A DNA stretch of 62,391 nucleotides, from contig VCMS01000322.1 in the NCBI GenBank assembly GCA_022539475.1, positions 1 through 62,391 of the forward strand, in the 5' to 3' direction. Position 1 is the first letter of the stretch. Each line of letters starts with the position of its first letter. A program made the position numbers and the translations under genes. The notes under the pieces were generated by a model. The model saw nothing but the letters and a program-made list of their open reading frames with translations, ran no database searches and was not told the DNA's origin. Source of the stretch: Gracilaria domingensis. Taxonomy: Eukaryota; Rhodophyta; Florideophyceae; Gracilariales; Gracilariaceae. Of this stretch, positions 28,179 to 37,187 are shown piece after piece.

Positions 28179-29738
28179 ACTGTGCGAGACAAGCATTTTG
28201 TGGTCTGTAAGGATATTAAACGCGTAGGAGGACATGATGTCGTGATGACAGAGGGCTATCTCACGCCCTCGAACGCTGTCGCTCATTGATTCTTGTATCC
28301 TACGGGGTGTCTACGGGATGTCTCTTATTCTCTCAACGTAGACCACGCCCGGGGGTAGGAGGTTAACATTAAGAGCTGAACGACTAAAGAGGTTTTCTGC
28401 CAGCGTCAGGGAGTGTGGGCAGCAGTTGCGTAAAAAAGCTGGAGGCGTACTTGTCATTGTTGAGTAGCAAATCTTTTAGCGAGGATTTCCGATTATCTGG
28501 TGACGACGCACGCGTGACTTTATTCAGTGACACGGCATTGGAATTCTCTATTGAGGGCTGTGCGTGGGGTAACAGCGGTGTAGCACTAACGCTGGGGGTG
28601 AAGTGTTATGCATGGAGGAAACAGAATTGTGCTATGAGACATGGACTTTTGGCGAGCCGGTGCGCAGCGTAACAGACAACCAAATGTGTTTGATGGATTT
28701 GCTTGACCCAAGTTTCTTCCAGAAAGATACTGTTGAGTAGGATAGTCCTCAACAACTTGGTGGAGCCCGACTTTGAAAACAAGGCGAATTGCCTCGCAGT
28801 GTGGGCGGCTGGTTGCTGGAAGTAAAAGCTTGCAATGATGGTACATGAACAGAGAACTGATGCAAGTTGGCATGAATGACGGGTTGCGTGATACGTTATT
28901 TATGGGCCATGGGGTTCATTGCTGGGCCTTGACGGTACCGCAGGTGCGGGACCGAAAGCATTGATACACATCAGCGTATTGGCGTCCGGAAAGATTACAT
29001 GAAGAGCGCAGCGTGGAGCTATCCACTGGGAGCGATGCGGCCTGCGTCACCAACTGTGCACAACTTTTCACAGTCGCGCGACGGGGGCGCATCGCCGGCC
29101 GAAGCAGCGCACGGCCGCCGCCGCTCGCCACGCCAGCCGCCGCGCGCGCGCGCAGGCAAAGGCGCCGGCGCGCGGCTCTACGGGAAGCACTGGCGCGAGA
29201 GGGCGCGCCGTCAGCGCCGCTGACTCAGCGGTGACGCGCGCGCTCCGAGTTGGCGCGGCCGCCGCCGACGGCGCGCACGGCGCGTTGCTGCCCCGCGCCC
29301 GCGGCGCACGTGCGCGGCGCGTCGGCCAATCGGCGCGCAGAAGGCACGCGCCTGCGCGCCTTGCTGGAGGGCGCGCGCGGCGGCGGCGGCGCGCGCGGTA
29401 CGCGCCCGCAGCGCGCCGCTGGTCGCGCGAGGCGGCGCGCCTCGCTGGCCGCCCGCGCTTGCGCCAAGCGCGCGGCCGGAAGCGACGGTGCCGCCGGTAG
29501 ATACCAGGCGTACCCCGTCGTGGCCTTCTGCCGCGCGCGCGCACCTCCTCCACCGTGCGCCGCCGCCCTCAACTGTCGCCGCCGCTCCAGTTTTGTCGCC
29601 GCCCGCTTTCGCCGCCCGCGTTCGGTTCGCTCGCGCGCGCGCGCTTCGCCGCCCTCCAACCCCGCTTCTTCGATTCCGCGCTGCCTCGCTCCCACGCGAC
29701 CTAGCGCTCGAGTCGCTTACCGCTCCCCTTACCTCGTG
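28179..29738. other. Intergenic region and GC-rich promoter of the ALIX-like gene
   Basis: 1.56 kb. 28179-29050 is of mixed composition with no supported gene. 29068-29738 is extremely GC-rich, with CG-dense words and a CCAAT box (GGCCAATCGG near 29326); this is the likely promoter and leader of the gene at 29739. Long frames on both strands there are composition artefacts. Confidence 0.5.
29217..29231. promoter_or_regulatory. Palindromic bZIP-type site
   Basis: CCGCTGACTCAGCGG is palindromic around its central C and contains TGACTCA, the AP-1/MARE core. It lies about 510 bp upstream of the ALIX-like start and is followed by GTGACGCG. A bZIP binding role is inferred from the motif alone. Confidence 0.3.
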
Positions 29739-32150
29739 ATGGTGTTCCTCCTTCCGGGCGCGAAGCTCGCCCAGAAGGTCGACGTCAACACCGCTATCTA
29801 CAGAGCTGTGGCCGCAACGCGCGGCGAGTCGTCTGCCGCCTCCATTGTGTCCGCGTGCCGAGCGTTTCAGCAACTCCGCGCCGTCGTCATCGAGCCTCCC
29901 ACCACCCAAGTTGCTCGTCGCCATCTCCTTCTTTACCTCCGCGCTCTTGACTTTCTCGTTGAACGCAGCCTTCCGACCAGCCTCCCGGCACAGCTTCTGT
30001 GGGTCAACGCCTTTGATCCGAACGATCACTTCGTTTCTTCCCTCCTTCCTGTGGATAAAATCGCCGTTCTCTTCAATTTGGGCGTCTGCGAAGCCTTTCT
30101 GGCCAATGCTGCCTATCGTCTCCGACGCACCGACTCCAACGCCCTCAGAAACACAGCCCGTCATTTCCAGATGGCCGCTGGATATTTTCGCCATGCAGCA
30201 CAGCTGCCCACACCGGGCGGCGTCAGGAACGTTACCAACGACCTGTATCCCGTCACCCTCAGCGCTCTTGAGATGATCATGTTGGGAAATGCGCAGCAAG
30301 TTTTCTATCAGATCACGCTTGAGGCGCGCACTGCGTCGCCTATTCTCGCGCGCTTCGCCGTCGGCGCGAGGGATTTTTACGCAAACGCCCACGAAACCTG
30401 TCTTGATCCGGACGTGGCCAACACCCGTATCAACGCTTATGTTGGCAAGCCTGCTGCTGCTCTTGCCGCGTATTACGACGCTGTGGCCCAGTCTTGTCAA
30501 GCCAATGCTCATCACGATTCGTACGAAATGGCCGAGCAATTGGCCCATCTCGCACACGCGCAGAGATTATCTTCGCAATCCTTGAAGGCTGTGAACGCGC
30601 TGGATACCTCGTCCTTGGCTACGACTGCAAAATTCCGCGATGAGCTACTAGCCGATATTACCGCACTTTCGAGCGACTTGGCTGTGCGGAAGGAGGAAGC
30701 CGAAGATGAGAATCGAAAGGTGTACTTCCAAAGTCCGGCGTCCACCCTCACACCCATTCAGAGCAGACAATCTGTAAAACCCGCAGACGTGCTCCAGATC
30801 ATAACGGAACAACCTATGGATGAAAGATTGCAACCGTTTGGTGAACTTCCGCCACCGATATCTGTCGAGCAGAATAGCCTCGTCTCCCAGTACACTGACA
30901 TGGTTGCACACGACGTGGCGTCTGTCGCTGCATCTGTAAACACCTCGGCGGCAGATCTGCGTGACCTGATTAACAGAAGTGAGCAAGTGATCGAAGCTAG
31001 TCGCGAGAAGGCCGTAGCAATGGCTCGACAGTCAGCTCCCTCCCAGAATGAATCCCATGAGTCGGATGAAAAGGCCATTGAAATGGTGCAGGAAACTCAG
31101 CAAAGCGGAGGCGTCAGGACTTTGAGAGAGTTGCAGGTGCAAGTGATCAACATGGCAGGCGATGTAAAGACCCAAGTCAATCACATCGAGTCTATGCTTC
31201 ATGCGGAAGAAACGGAAGATCGTCGCTTCAGGGGGTCGATGCCCACAATTATGAGACCGACAAGCTCAGAAATGACTCACACATACCGTTCCAGGTTGGC
31301 AAAGCTGCAAACCAATCTAAGACAAGCGGCGAATGCAGACGCAATAGTTACGAGCCAAATTGAGAAACATTCACAGGCAATCGCTGATCTTGAGCAGTTG
31401 AGCTTGGAAGGGCTAAAAACATCTCCAGCATCTTTTCATGCCACTCAGAGTGCAAACCTATCAGCCCACGTCGAAGCTATGGCTGAGAGGATGCAAACTG
31501 AAATCAGTGAGGGAAAGAGGATGCTATCACAGAAGGATGACATTTTGCAAGCAATGGAGAAGAAGAAGGCGCTCGAGACACCCCAAGAGGTACTAGCCAC
31601 AGTTCCTGACGATGAGCTCGACCTTGAACGCCTACAGGTCTTGGTCGACAGGGAGTTCGGCTCAATGAAGAGAAATGCACTCTCCCTCAGAGCAGATATG
31701 ATCAGTGCTTGTGAGGTGCTCGGTAACTCTATTGCAAAACTACAGCAGCCTCGGCAAGAAGATGATGAACGAATGAAAGCACAAGAACGAATGAAGGAGG
31801 TGTACAAAGTTCAGGCCGCGGCCTTTAAGTTCAAAGAGATATCTGGCCATCTGCAAGAAGGCGCCAAATTTTATGCCAAGGAACAGGACAATCTAGCGAG
31901 ACTTGCAGAGGATGTGAAAGGTTATGTTGCTGCTCGTCGAGATGAAGTCGACCAGCTAGTACGACAACATCAAGCTGACCTGGCTTCTCGACAAGGATTT
32001 TATCCGTCAACTTCGAATCCTTACAATTCAGGTGTGTCACAGTACTCAAGACCACCCTACCCGGGAAACTCTAACTCAACTCAAAGTCATCCTTATGGTA
32101 GTCAGCAACATCCGTATTCTGGATCTCAAAGTGCATGGGGTCGACAGTAG
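29739..32150 (+). CDS. ALIX: ALIX/BRO1-domain protein
   Basis: 803 residues from the ATG at 29739 (GTGATGGTG). ALIX/Bro1/Rim20 proteins bind ESCRT-III and ubiquitinated cargo in multivesicular-body sorting, membrane repair and cytokinesis. Residues about 1-390 form a BRO1 domain: LPGAKLAQKVDVNTAIYRAV, LWVNAFDP, DKIAVLFNLGVCEAFLAN (the canonical E-x-x-x-x-F-N-L-G-like core), then ALEMIMLGNAQQVFYQITLE. Residues about 400-750 are helical with long coiled-coil character, as in the ALIX V domain. The C-terminal 50 residues are Ser/Tyr/Pro/Gln-rich (SNPYNSGVSQYSRPPYPG), like the Pro-rich tail of ALIX that binds partners. Intronless. Next to ubiquilin, tail to tail, 352 bp apart. Confidence 0.88.
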   Translation: MVFLLPGAKLAQKVDVNTAIYRAVAATRGESSAASIVSACRAFQQLRAVVIEPPTTQVARRHLLLYLRALDFLVERSLPTSLPAQLLWVNAFDPNDHFVSSLLPVDKIAVLFNLGVCEAFLANAAYRLRRTDSNALRNTARHFQMAAGYFRHAAQLPTPGGVRNVTNDLYPVTLSALEMIMLGNAQQVFYQITLEARTASPILARFAVGARDFYANAHETCLDPDVANTRINAYVGKPAAALAAYYDAVAQSCQANAHHDSYEMAEQLAHLAHAQRLSSQSLKAVNALDTSSLATTAKFRDELLADITALSSDLAVRKEEAEDENRKVYFQSPASTLTPIQSRQSVKPADVLQIITEQPMDERLQPFGELPPPISVEQNSLVSQYTDMVAHDVASVAASVNTSAADLRDLINRSEQVIEASREKAVAMARQSAPSQNESHESDEKAIEMVQETQQSGGVRTLRELQVQVINMAGDVKTQVNHIESMLHAEETEDRRFRGSMPTIMRPTSSEMTHTYRSRLAKLQTNLRQAANADAIVTSQIEKHSQAIADLEQLSLEGLKTSPASFHATQSANLSAHVEAMAERMQTEISEGKRMLSQKDDILQAMEKKKALETPQEVLATVPDDELDLERLQVLVDREFGSMKRNALSLRADMISACEVLGNSIAKLQQPRQEDDERMKAQERMKEVYKVQAAAFKFKEISGHLQEGAKFYAKEQDNLARLAEDVKGYVAARRDEVDQLVRQHQADLASRQGFYPSTSNPYNSGVSQYSRPPYPGNSNSTQSHPYGSQQHPYSGSQSAWGRQ

Positions 32151-32502
32151 ATCCCTATATCTCGCTTGTCGAATAGCAAAAAGGAACGCGAGAAGTTTCT
32201 AGACGGGTATACTAATAACGTATGGGCCGAGGACCACACTTTTATTCCTCGTGCCTGCTTAGAAAGATTTACAACTTTGTCAATATCAAAATGCGTTCTT
32301 AGGCGCACACGCAACCTAGGTTAGAAGTTAGGTTAGTACTAACAATGCGAGCACAGAAAGGAATTAATACGTTGTCGAGAAAGAAGTATTCGCCCTGCGG
32401 TCGCATCAGGGCATTAAGTAGAAGGAATGATGATATAACAAACCTTTCAGGGCGCTGAACGAAGCGTTTTTATACATTGTTTCTTCCCTATACGAGCGTA
32501 TC
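32151..32502. other. Convergent 3' intergenic region
   Basis: Region between the 3' ends of the ALIX-like and ubiquilin genes. AT-richer, with a short direct repeat AGGTTAGAAGTTAGGTTAG near 32318-32336. No gene. Confidence 0.45.
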
Positions 32503-34209
32503 TTATCCACCAAATCTGCTCAATAGGTTTTCAATGGCGGCTGAAACGTTGCCTTGAGATTGCTGAAGCGCTTGGAGGCACATGGTCTTGTCGAGGAATC
32601 CCATATCTCTCAACTGTTGAAGTTGAGAACTGTACATTTCTTCCAACTGCTCTTGAGTCATTTCTTGGGCCGGTGTTGTAGAGGGTGCAGCACCCATTCC
32701 ACCAGCAGCCAGAGCATTCATAAACGCAGCAAATTGATTCGCAGAGGCGGCGGGATTGGTGCCGTTCGCGTTAGTTTGAGGCGCCGTACCCGAGTCCGGT
32801 GAAGGTTGTGTGCCGGCAGCAGTGGTAGGATTGGCAGTTGTACCGGTTTGAGGAGCAGACGGGGTCGCTCCGAAAACTGACCCGGGAGCTGCTCCTGAAC
32901 GACCCAAAGCCTCGTGCACCTGGCGGACGGCTCTCATAACTTCAGGGTTGATGAAGGCCCTCATTACCTCGGGGTTCTGGAACATGCGCGCCATTTCCGG
33001 GTTGGTCTGTTGAAGGGCTTGGAGCTGGGGGTTATTAGCGATCATGCTTTGGAACATCTGCGGGTCACTGAGCAAGTTCTGCATAAATTGCTGCATGATG
33101 GGGTTGTCCAGCATCTGCATCATGCGCTCAGAATCCATACCGGGTGGGAAAGCAGGCAGCGGCGGAACGCCGTTCTGAGCGGAGGGCGTGGCACCAGGCG
33201 GGTTGGCGGTTCCGGCAGCGGGGGTGGTGGTGGCGGGCGGGGTCGGAAACAGCGAAGTAAAGGCGTTTCCACGGGCGGCGGTGGGATTGGCAGCTGCATT
33301 GGTTGCAGCGGGCTGAGTACCAATACCATTGTTGGGAGCCCACGGGTTTGGCATAGGGGCGTTGGACGGGGTGTTCTGGAAAAGCGATGAGAACGGATTG
33401 TCATCAGTACCGTTACCGGCTTCATTGTTATTAGTGTTTGCGAAGCCGCCCTGCGCAGCATCCATGAGAGGTGCTTGAATATTCTCATGCATGCGACGAA
33501 GGGCGTCAAAACCTCCGGGCATCATTTCAATGTTGGCCATCTGACGGTCCGTGTTGCGCATCATCTCGTTCATCAAGGCGGGGTTGCGAGCCATCTGCAT
33601 CATCTGGCGGAAGGTGGACGGGTCATTAAAGACGTGGGCGACCTCCGGGTTGCGCTCCATGAGCTCGCGCATCTGCGGGTTGGTCATCATCATTTGGCGG
33701 GCGAATTCAGGGTTGTTCATGATGCTCTCCATCATGGGCGAGTTGAGAAGCGCCTGCATCTGCTCCGGGTTGCGCATGAGACGCTCCTGCATCTGAGCCA
33801 TATCGCCCAAGCCCATGGCGCCGAGCCCGAACGAACCCATGCCGAAGGGGTCCATGTTGTTCATCGGGGGGGTGGGGGCGGCCGCGCCGTTGGTCTGCGA
33901 GGTAGTGGAGGCGGGAGTGGACGCGGGCTGAGCTCGGGCGGAGGTGGAGGCGGGGGCGGGGCGCGGAGTTCGGTGCGGGACGAGATGCATGCTGTGTCCG
34001 TTCTCCAGCCCGTGCTTGTCGCTGATGTGCTGGAAGGTCTGCGAATCCTTGAGGATGTGTCCGCGGAAGATGAGGCGCTGCGACGCGGCGGGAATGCCGC
34101 TGACGGGCTCGAGCCTGGTCTTGAACTGGGCAACGGTCTCGGAGAAGTCGGCAATCTCCATCTCGAAGCGCGTGCCCGCCGTGTTCTTCACGACGATTGT
34201 GATGGGCAT
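32503..34209 (-). CDS. UBQLN: Ubiquilin / Dsk2 proteasome shuttle factor
   Basis: 568 residues from the ATG at 34209. Ubiquilins carry ubiquitinated proteins to the proteasome and bind membrane-protein precursors. Residues 1-75 are a ubiquitin-like domain (MPITIVVKNTAGTRFEMEI, then RLIFRGHILKD). The middle has STI1-type segments rich in Asn-Pro-Glu and Met (MERNPEVAHVFNDPSTFRQM, NNPQLQALQQTNPEMARMF) separated by low-complexity Ala/Thr/Asn/Pro linkers. The last 45 residues are a UBA domain (LQQLRDMGFLDKTMCLQAL, then NVSAAIENLLSRF). Length and order match the family. Intronless. Divergent from the SelK-like gene. Confidence 0.95.
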   Translation of the reverse strand: MPITIVVKNTAGTRFEMEIADFSETVAQFKTRLEPVSGIPAASQRLIFRGHILKDSQTFQHISDKHGLENGHSMHLVPHRTPRPAPASTSARAQPASTPASTTSQTNGAAAPTPPMNNMDPFGMGSFGLGAMGLGDMAQMQERLMRNPEQMQALLNSPMMESIMNNPEFARQMMMTNPQMRELMERNPEVAHVFNDPSTFRQMMQMARNPALMNEMMRNTDRQMANIEMMPGGFDALRRMHENIQAPLMDAAQGGFANTNNNEAGNGTDDNPFSSLFQNTPSNAPMPNPWAPNNGIGTQPAATNAAANPTAARGNAFTSLFPTPPATTTPAAGTANPPGATPSAQNGVPPLPAFPPGMDSERMMQMLDNPIMQQFMQNLLSDPQMFQSMIANNPQLQALQQTNPEMARMFQNPEVMRAFINPEVMRAVRQVHEALGRSGAAPGSVFGATPSAPQTGTTANPTTAAGTQPSPDSGTAPQTNANGTNPAASANQFAAFMNALAAGGMGAAPSTTPAQEMTQEQLEEMYSSQLQQLRDMGFLDKTMCLQALQQSQGNVSAAIENLLSRFGG

Positions 34210-34617
34210 CGTGGACGACGCAAGGCAGTGCGAGGACGGCAGGTGGCGTGCGGGCGGGGGGGAGGGGGGGGTGGCGGCGCGGCGGTGGGCGCGGGGATGG
34301 CGGAGACCGGACGAACGGCGGGGAGACTTCGGCGCGGGTGGCGGCGAGGGCGATGGGCGTCACGGGCGAGACGCGGCGCGCGGCACGCGTGCACCTTCCA
34401 ACAAACGGCTGGGCACCGGTGCGCGGGCGCGCGCGGCGCGTGGAAGCCAACGGCGCACGTGCCGCATTGCTGGCGCGCGCGCAATTTGCGCGCGGGCGCG
34501 CGCGCCTTGCGCCCTACCGCGGCGACTTGTTCGGGCGGACGCTGCGGCCATCGGCGCGGACGGCGCGGCGCCTCGAAGCGGACGCGCGCCGACGAGCTGC
34601 TCGTTCGTTCGTTCATC
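34210..34617. promoter_or_regulatory. Divergent promoter, ubiquilin / SelK-like
   Basis: 408 bp, GC-rich and CpG-dense, between two head-to-head starts. It contains a perfect palindrome at 34476-34494, CGCGCGCAA-T-TTGCGCGCG. The head-to-head layout suggests shared control of two protein-quality genes. Confidence 0.5.
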
Positions 34618-34839
34618 ATGGTCTACGTGCGAAACGGGCGCGTCGTGCATACCGCCAGCCGCGGCCCGTGGCCGTTTTGCCTGGTGCCGGGCTTCGGCTT
34701 CTTGCTCCACTTGTGGACGGTGGTGTCCGTCTTTCTGCAGTCCATCTTCGTGCCGTCCGCCGCCACCAGGGCGCGGCGCGGGCCGATGCCGCGCTCCTCT
34801 AGGTTCTACGGCGGTGGTGGCGGCGGCGGCGGCGGCGGA

Positions 34840-34882
<43 letters not shown>

Positions 34883-35065
34883 GAAGCGGCAGCGGAGGCC
34901 CGAATGGTGCGATAGGTAAGCGTCTTGTTCTCCTTCTTCCGTGCTGTTGGGCGCATGTTCTTGTACTGACAAACGCGTCTTCTTTCCTGTCTGCGTTCTT
35001 GCTGCGCAGCTGGTATGGATAGTCTGCCCAGCAGCGCCGCGTCCACCTGCCTCACATGCGGCTGA
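34618..35065 (+). CDS. SELENOK: Selenoprotein K-like (SelK/SelG) ER protein, two exons
   Basis: Joined from 34618-34915 and 35010-35065, 117 residues. The 94-bp intron (phase 1) has donor ATAG|GTAAGC and a pyrimidine-rich acceptor ending TGCGCAG|CT. SelK is a small single-pass ER membrane protein that works with p97 in ER-associated degradation. The start MVYVRNGRVVHTASRGPWPF matches the SelK N-terminal pattern (M-V-Y-x-x-N-G-x-V, then P-W), followed by one membrane helix (FGFLLHLWTVVSVFLQSIF), an Arg-containing stretch and a Gly-rich tail as expected. Here the tail has a run of over 20 glycines coded by GGC/GGT repeats (about 34810-34882). The reading ends PSSAASTCLTCG at a TGA. The family's Gly-Gly-Sec-Gly-Arg end is absent as spliced; two cysteines lie near the end. 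The exon 2 assignment is less sure than exon 1. Confidence 0.75.
34810..34882. repeat. GGC/GGT triplet run inside the SelK-like gene
   Basis: About 24 consecutive glycine codons, mostly GGC. Likely length-polymorphic. Confidence 0.9.
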
Positions 35066-36095
35066 GTGTTTTGTCTGCGTCTTGAGCTACCTGGGCGGCA
35101 CAGCGTGTTGAGCGCGTTCGCACTCGAGAGCTGTCGATCAAATATATACGCTTGCTGCGCCTTCGCTGCACTCCATGCCCACGTTTGTAAGCACAACTCT
35201 GCCAGGCGCCATACGTACCAAAAGCTACCTACGCGCTAGTATCGAAGTATCGAACTTAGTCTTCCGCACATCCTCAACTTGTAACACAAACAAAAAGTGC
35301 TTTTTCTCTGTTCCAAGCTCCTCGCCCATGGCAGTGGGACGTGTCTAACTAGCTACCACTACGCTTTGGTCTAGAGACCCTCGTCACGTCGCGCAACCCA
35401 CCGCCGAAAGCCGTGCTGCCACTGTCACCTTGCTCGACATCATGCAACTCGTACGCACAAGGAACAGCCCATTGTGACGTACGTCCGTTGTTGACGCGTA
35501 CACAATGTGTACTACACATTGCACATCGTCGTTACAAGTATTCAACGGTCCAAATTCAGCATGTCACATACAAACAATCGTTTGCAAGCGAGTGCAAAAG
35601 TGCTCTACCCAAGAGGCGGTTCATGTCAAACTTGCAATAGCCATTTCGCCGGCTCGAGCGTTTTATACAAAAGTGCATACCGGCTTGAGAAAGCGGAGCA
35701 CTCCACAAATGTCGAGTCCACATGCTACAACACAACGCAAGAACAGCTGTTTTGGTGGCTCGACACGATTTATTGGAATTACTGTGCGCGAGTATCCTTA
35801 ATACCACCTTACGCTGGTGAATGCTCTCTGTCGTCCACAAACATCTCTGTGCCGCAATCCACACCCTGCTGCCAGTATCGAATCCGGCCGCTGTTGAGCC
35901 ACAAATGCGCTGGCACTTGTTGCTGCCCTCTCGTGCACAATCCCCTTGTCGCTAACGGCTCGAACACATGCTTGCTTGCTGTATGCTTCCAAGACTGCCC
36001 TCAAAACTTTTGGGTTTCAGTTCAATTGAACCAGTCGACGCTACAACTTGTAGCAGATAGATAATCCGCTCGCAGCGCGTGAGAAAATCATCGTA
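35066..36095. other. Intergenic region
   Basis: About 1 kb. A plus-strand frame at 35507-36064 (185 codons, ATG start, 14 Cys) ends just before the hydrolase gene. It has no recognisable domain and no clear coding bias, so I do not call it. The promoter of the hydrolase should lie here. Confidence 0.4.
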
Positions 36096-37010
36096 ATGCG
36101 TTTGGATATCGCCTATGTACCTGCTTCGAGCATCCCGATACGGACAAGTTCTGGCTTTGCGTCGCCAAAGCTCGCGACGTGGAGAGCAAACCAGACGTGG
36201 AGCAATGGCAAGCTTGCCCTTCGACCAGCGTCGATGACAATGGTCGAGCCTGACCAGACGACGCTGCCCGACCCGACGGACGCTTGTTACGCGCCGGTTC
36301 TGATACTACCCGGGCTCGGAAACGCAAGTTCCGACTACACAGAACTGTCTGAAAAGCTTTTGGGAAGGGGACATCAAGCCGTAGCCGCCGTACCAATGCG
36401 CCGATGGCAATGGGGACAAAACGCGAAGGGATTCCTTCAGAAGGACTACTGGACGTGCACGCTAAAGCCGCAATCCGTACTGGATTGGTACTTTAACAGA
36501 GTGGATAAAGCCGTCTCCCAACTGATGAGCGGCAGTGAAGGAACGAAGCTCAACATGGTGGGGCATAGCGCTGGTGGCTGGTTAGCTAGAGCGTACATTG
36601 CGGAGCGCGCTCCGCAAGGTTTGCAAGTGTCTACATTGCTGACACTGGGCACGCCGAATCGAGGTCCGCCAAGCGGCACGATCGATCAGACGAGAGGGCT
36701 TCTTCGGTACGTTGAAGAACGATGCGATGTTTCCAAGCTGGTGACAGACTTTGTGTGCGTGGCCGGAACCGGCACGGTTGGGAAGCAGTTTGGCAAAGGA
36801 TCCGTTTCAGAGCTCGTAGCGTTCCTGAGCTATGCGGCTGTGTGCGGGCGAGGAGATGTGGATGGCGACGGTGTGACACCGGTTGAGGCAGCGTGTGCGG
36901 AGAATGGCGAACTTGTGTTGTGTGAAGATTGCGATCATTCCATGTTGACTAGCCAGAAGTGGTATGGCAGCGACGGTGCGTTTTCGACTTGGGCAAAGTA
37001 TCTATGTTGA
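36096..37010 (+). CDS. Alpha/beta hydrolase, plastid/cyanobacterial lipase-like family
   Basis: 304 residues from the ATG at 36096. The first ~60 residues, rich in Ser, Thr, Ala and Arg, may be a transit peptide. The core opens with PVLILPGLGNASSDY, then YWTCTLKPQSVLDWYFNR. The nucleophile elbow is NMVGHSAGGWLARAY (Ser158 of G-x-S-x-G), followed by LLTLGTPNRGPP and IDQTRGLLRYVEE. The likely catalytic Asp is D258 (GDVDGDGVTPVEAA) and His H281 (CDHSM). This combination is typical of a family shared by cyanobacteria and plastid-bearing eukaryotes and distantly related to PGAP1-type lipases. Substrate not established; a plastid lipid esterase is a fair guess. Convergent with the carrier gene, 177 bp apart. 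Confidence 0.8.
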   Translation: MRLDIAYVPASSIPIRTSSGFASPKLATWRANQTWSNGKLALRPASMTMVEPDQTTLPDPTDACYAPVLILPGLGNASSDYTELSEKLLGRGHQAVAAVPMRRWQWGQNAKGFLQKDYWTCTLKPQSVLDWYFNRVDKAVSQLMSGSEGTKLNMVGHSAGGWLARAYIAERAPQGLQVSTLLTLGTPNRGPPSGTIDQTRGLLRYVEERCDVSKLVTDFVCVAGTGTVGKQFGKGSVSELVAFLSYAAVCGRGDVDGDGVTPVEAACAENGELVLCEDCDHSMLTSQKWYGSDGAFSTWAKYLC

Positions 37011-37187
37011 CGGGAGAAGCACACGAACATGGTCGGTTGGCGTTGTGCGAGAGAATAGATATGTTTTATGATAACCGGACTGTTGGATGTGAGTGGTTGG
37101 GAGAAGGACAGATTTCCATTAGTGCTGATGAGCGTATGAGGACAAGGTGCGTTATGTTACACATACGGAGAGAAGCATTCGGAGAGA

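Noticed and set aside
29068..30557. Long minus-strand frame of 448 codons opposite the ALIX-like gene
   Set aside because: It overlaps the well-supported BRO1 domain coding sequence; repetitive Arg/Ala/Gly translation.
33475..35022. 515-codon plus-strand frame opposite ubiquilin
   Set aside because: His/Gly/Arg-rich shadow of ubiquilin that only by chance runs in frame into the SelK-like start at 34618.
34618..35065. TGA at 35063 as a selenocysteine codon
   Set aside because: No stop follows soon after and the residues do not match the SelK terminus; left as a point to test.
35507..36064. 185-codon Cys-rich plus-strand frame
   Set aside because: No recognised domain, ordinary composition and no splice or start evidence; kept only as a note.
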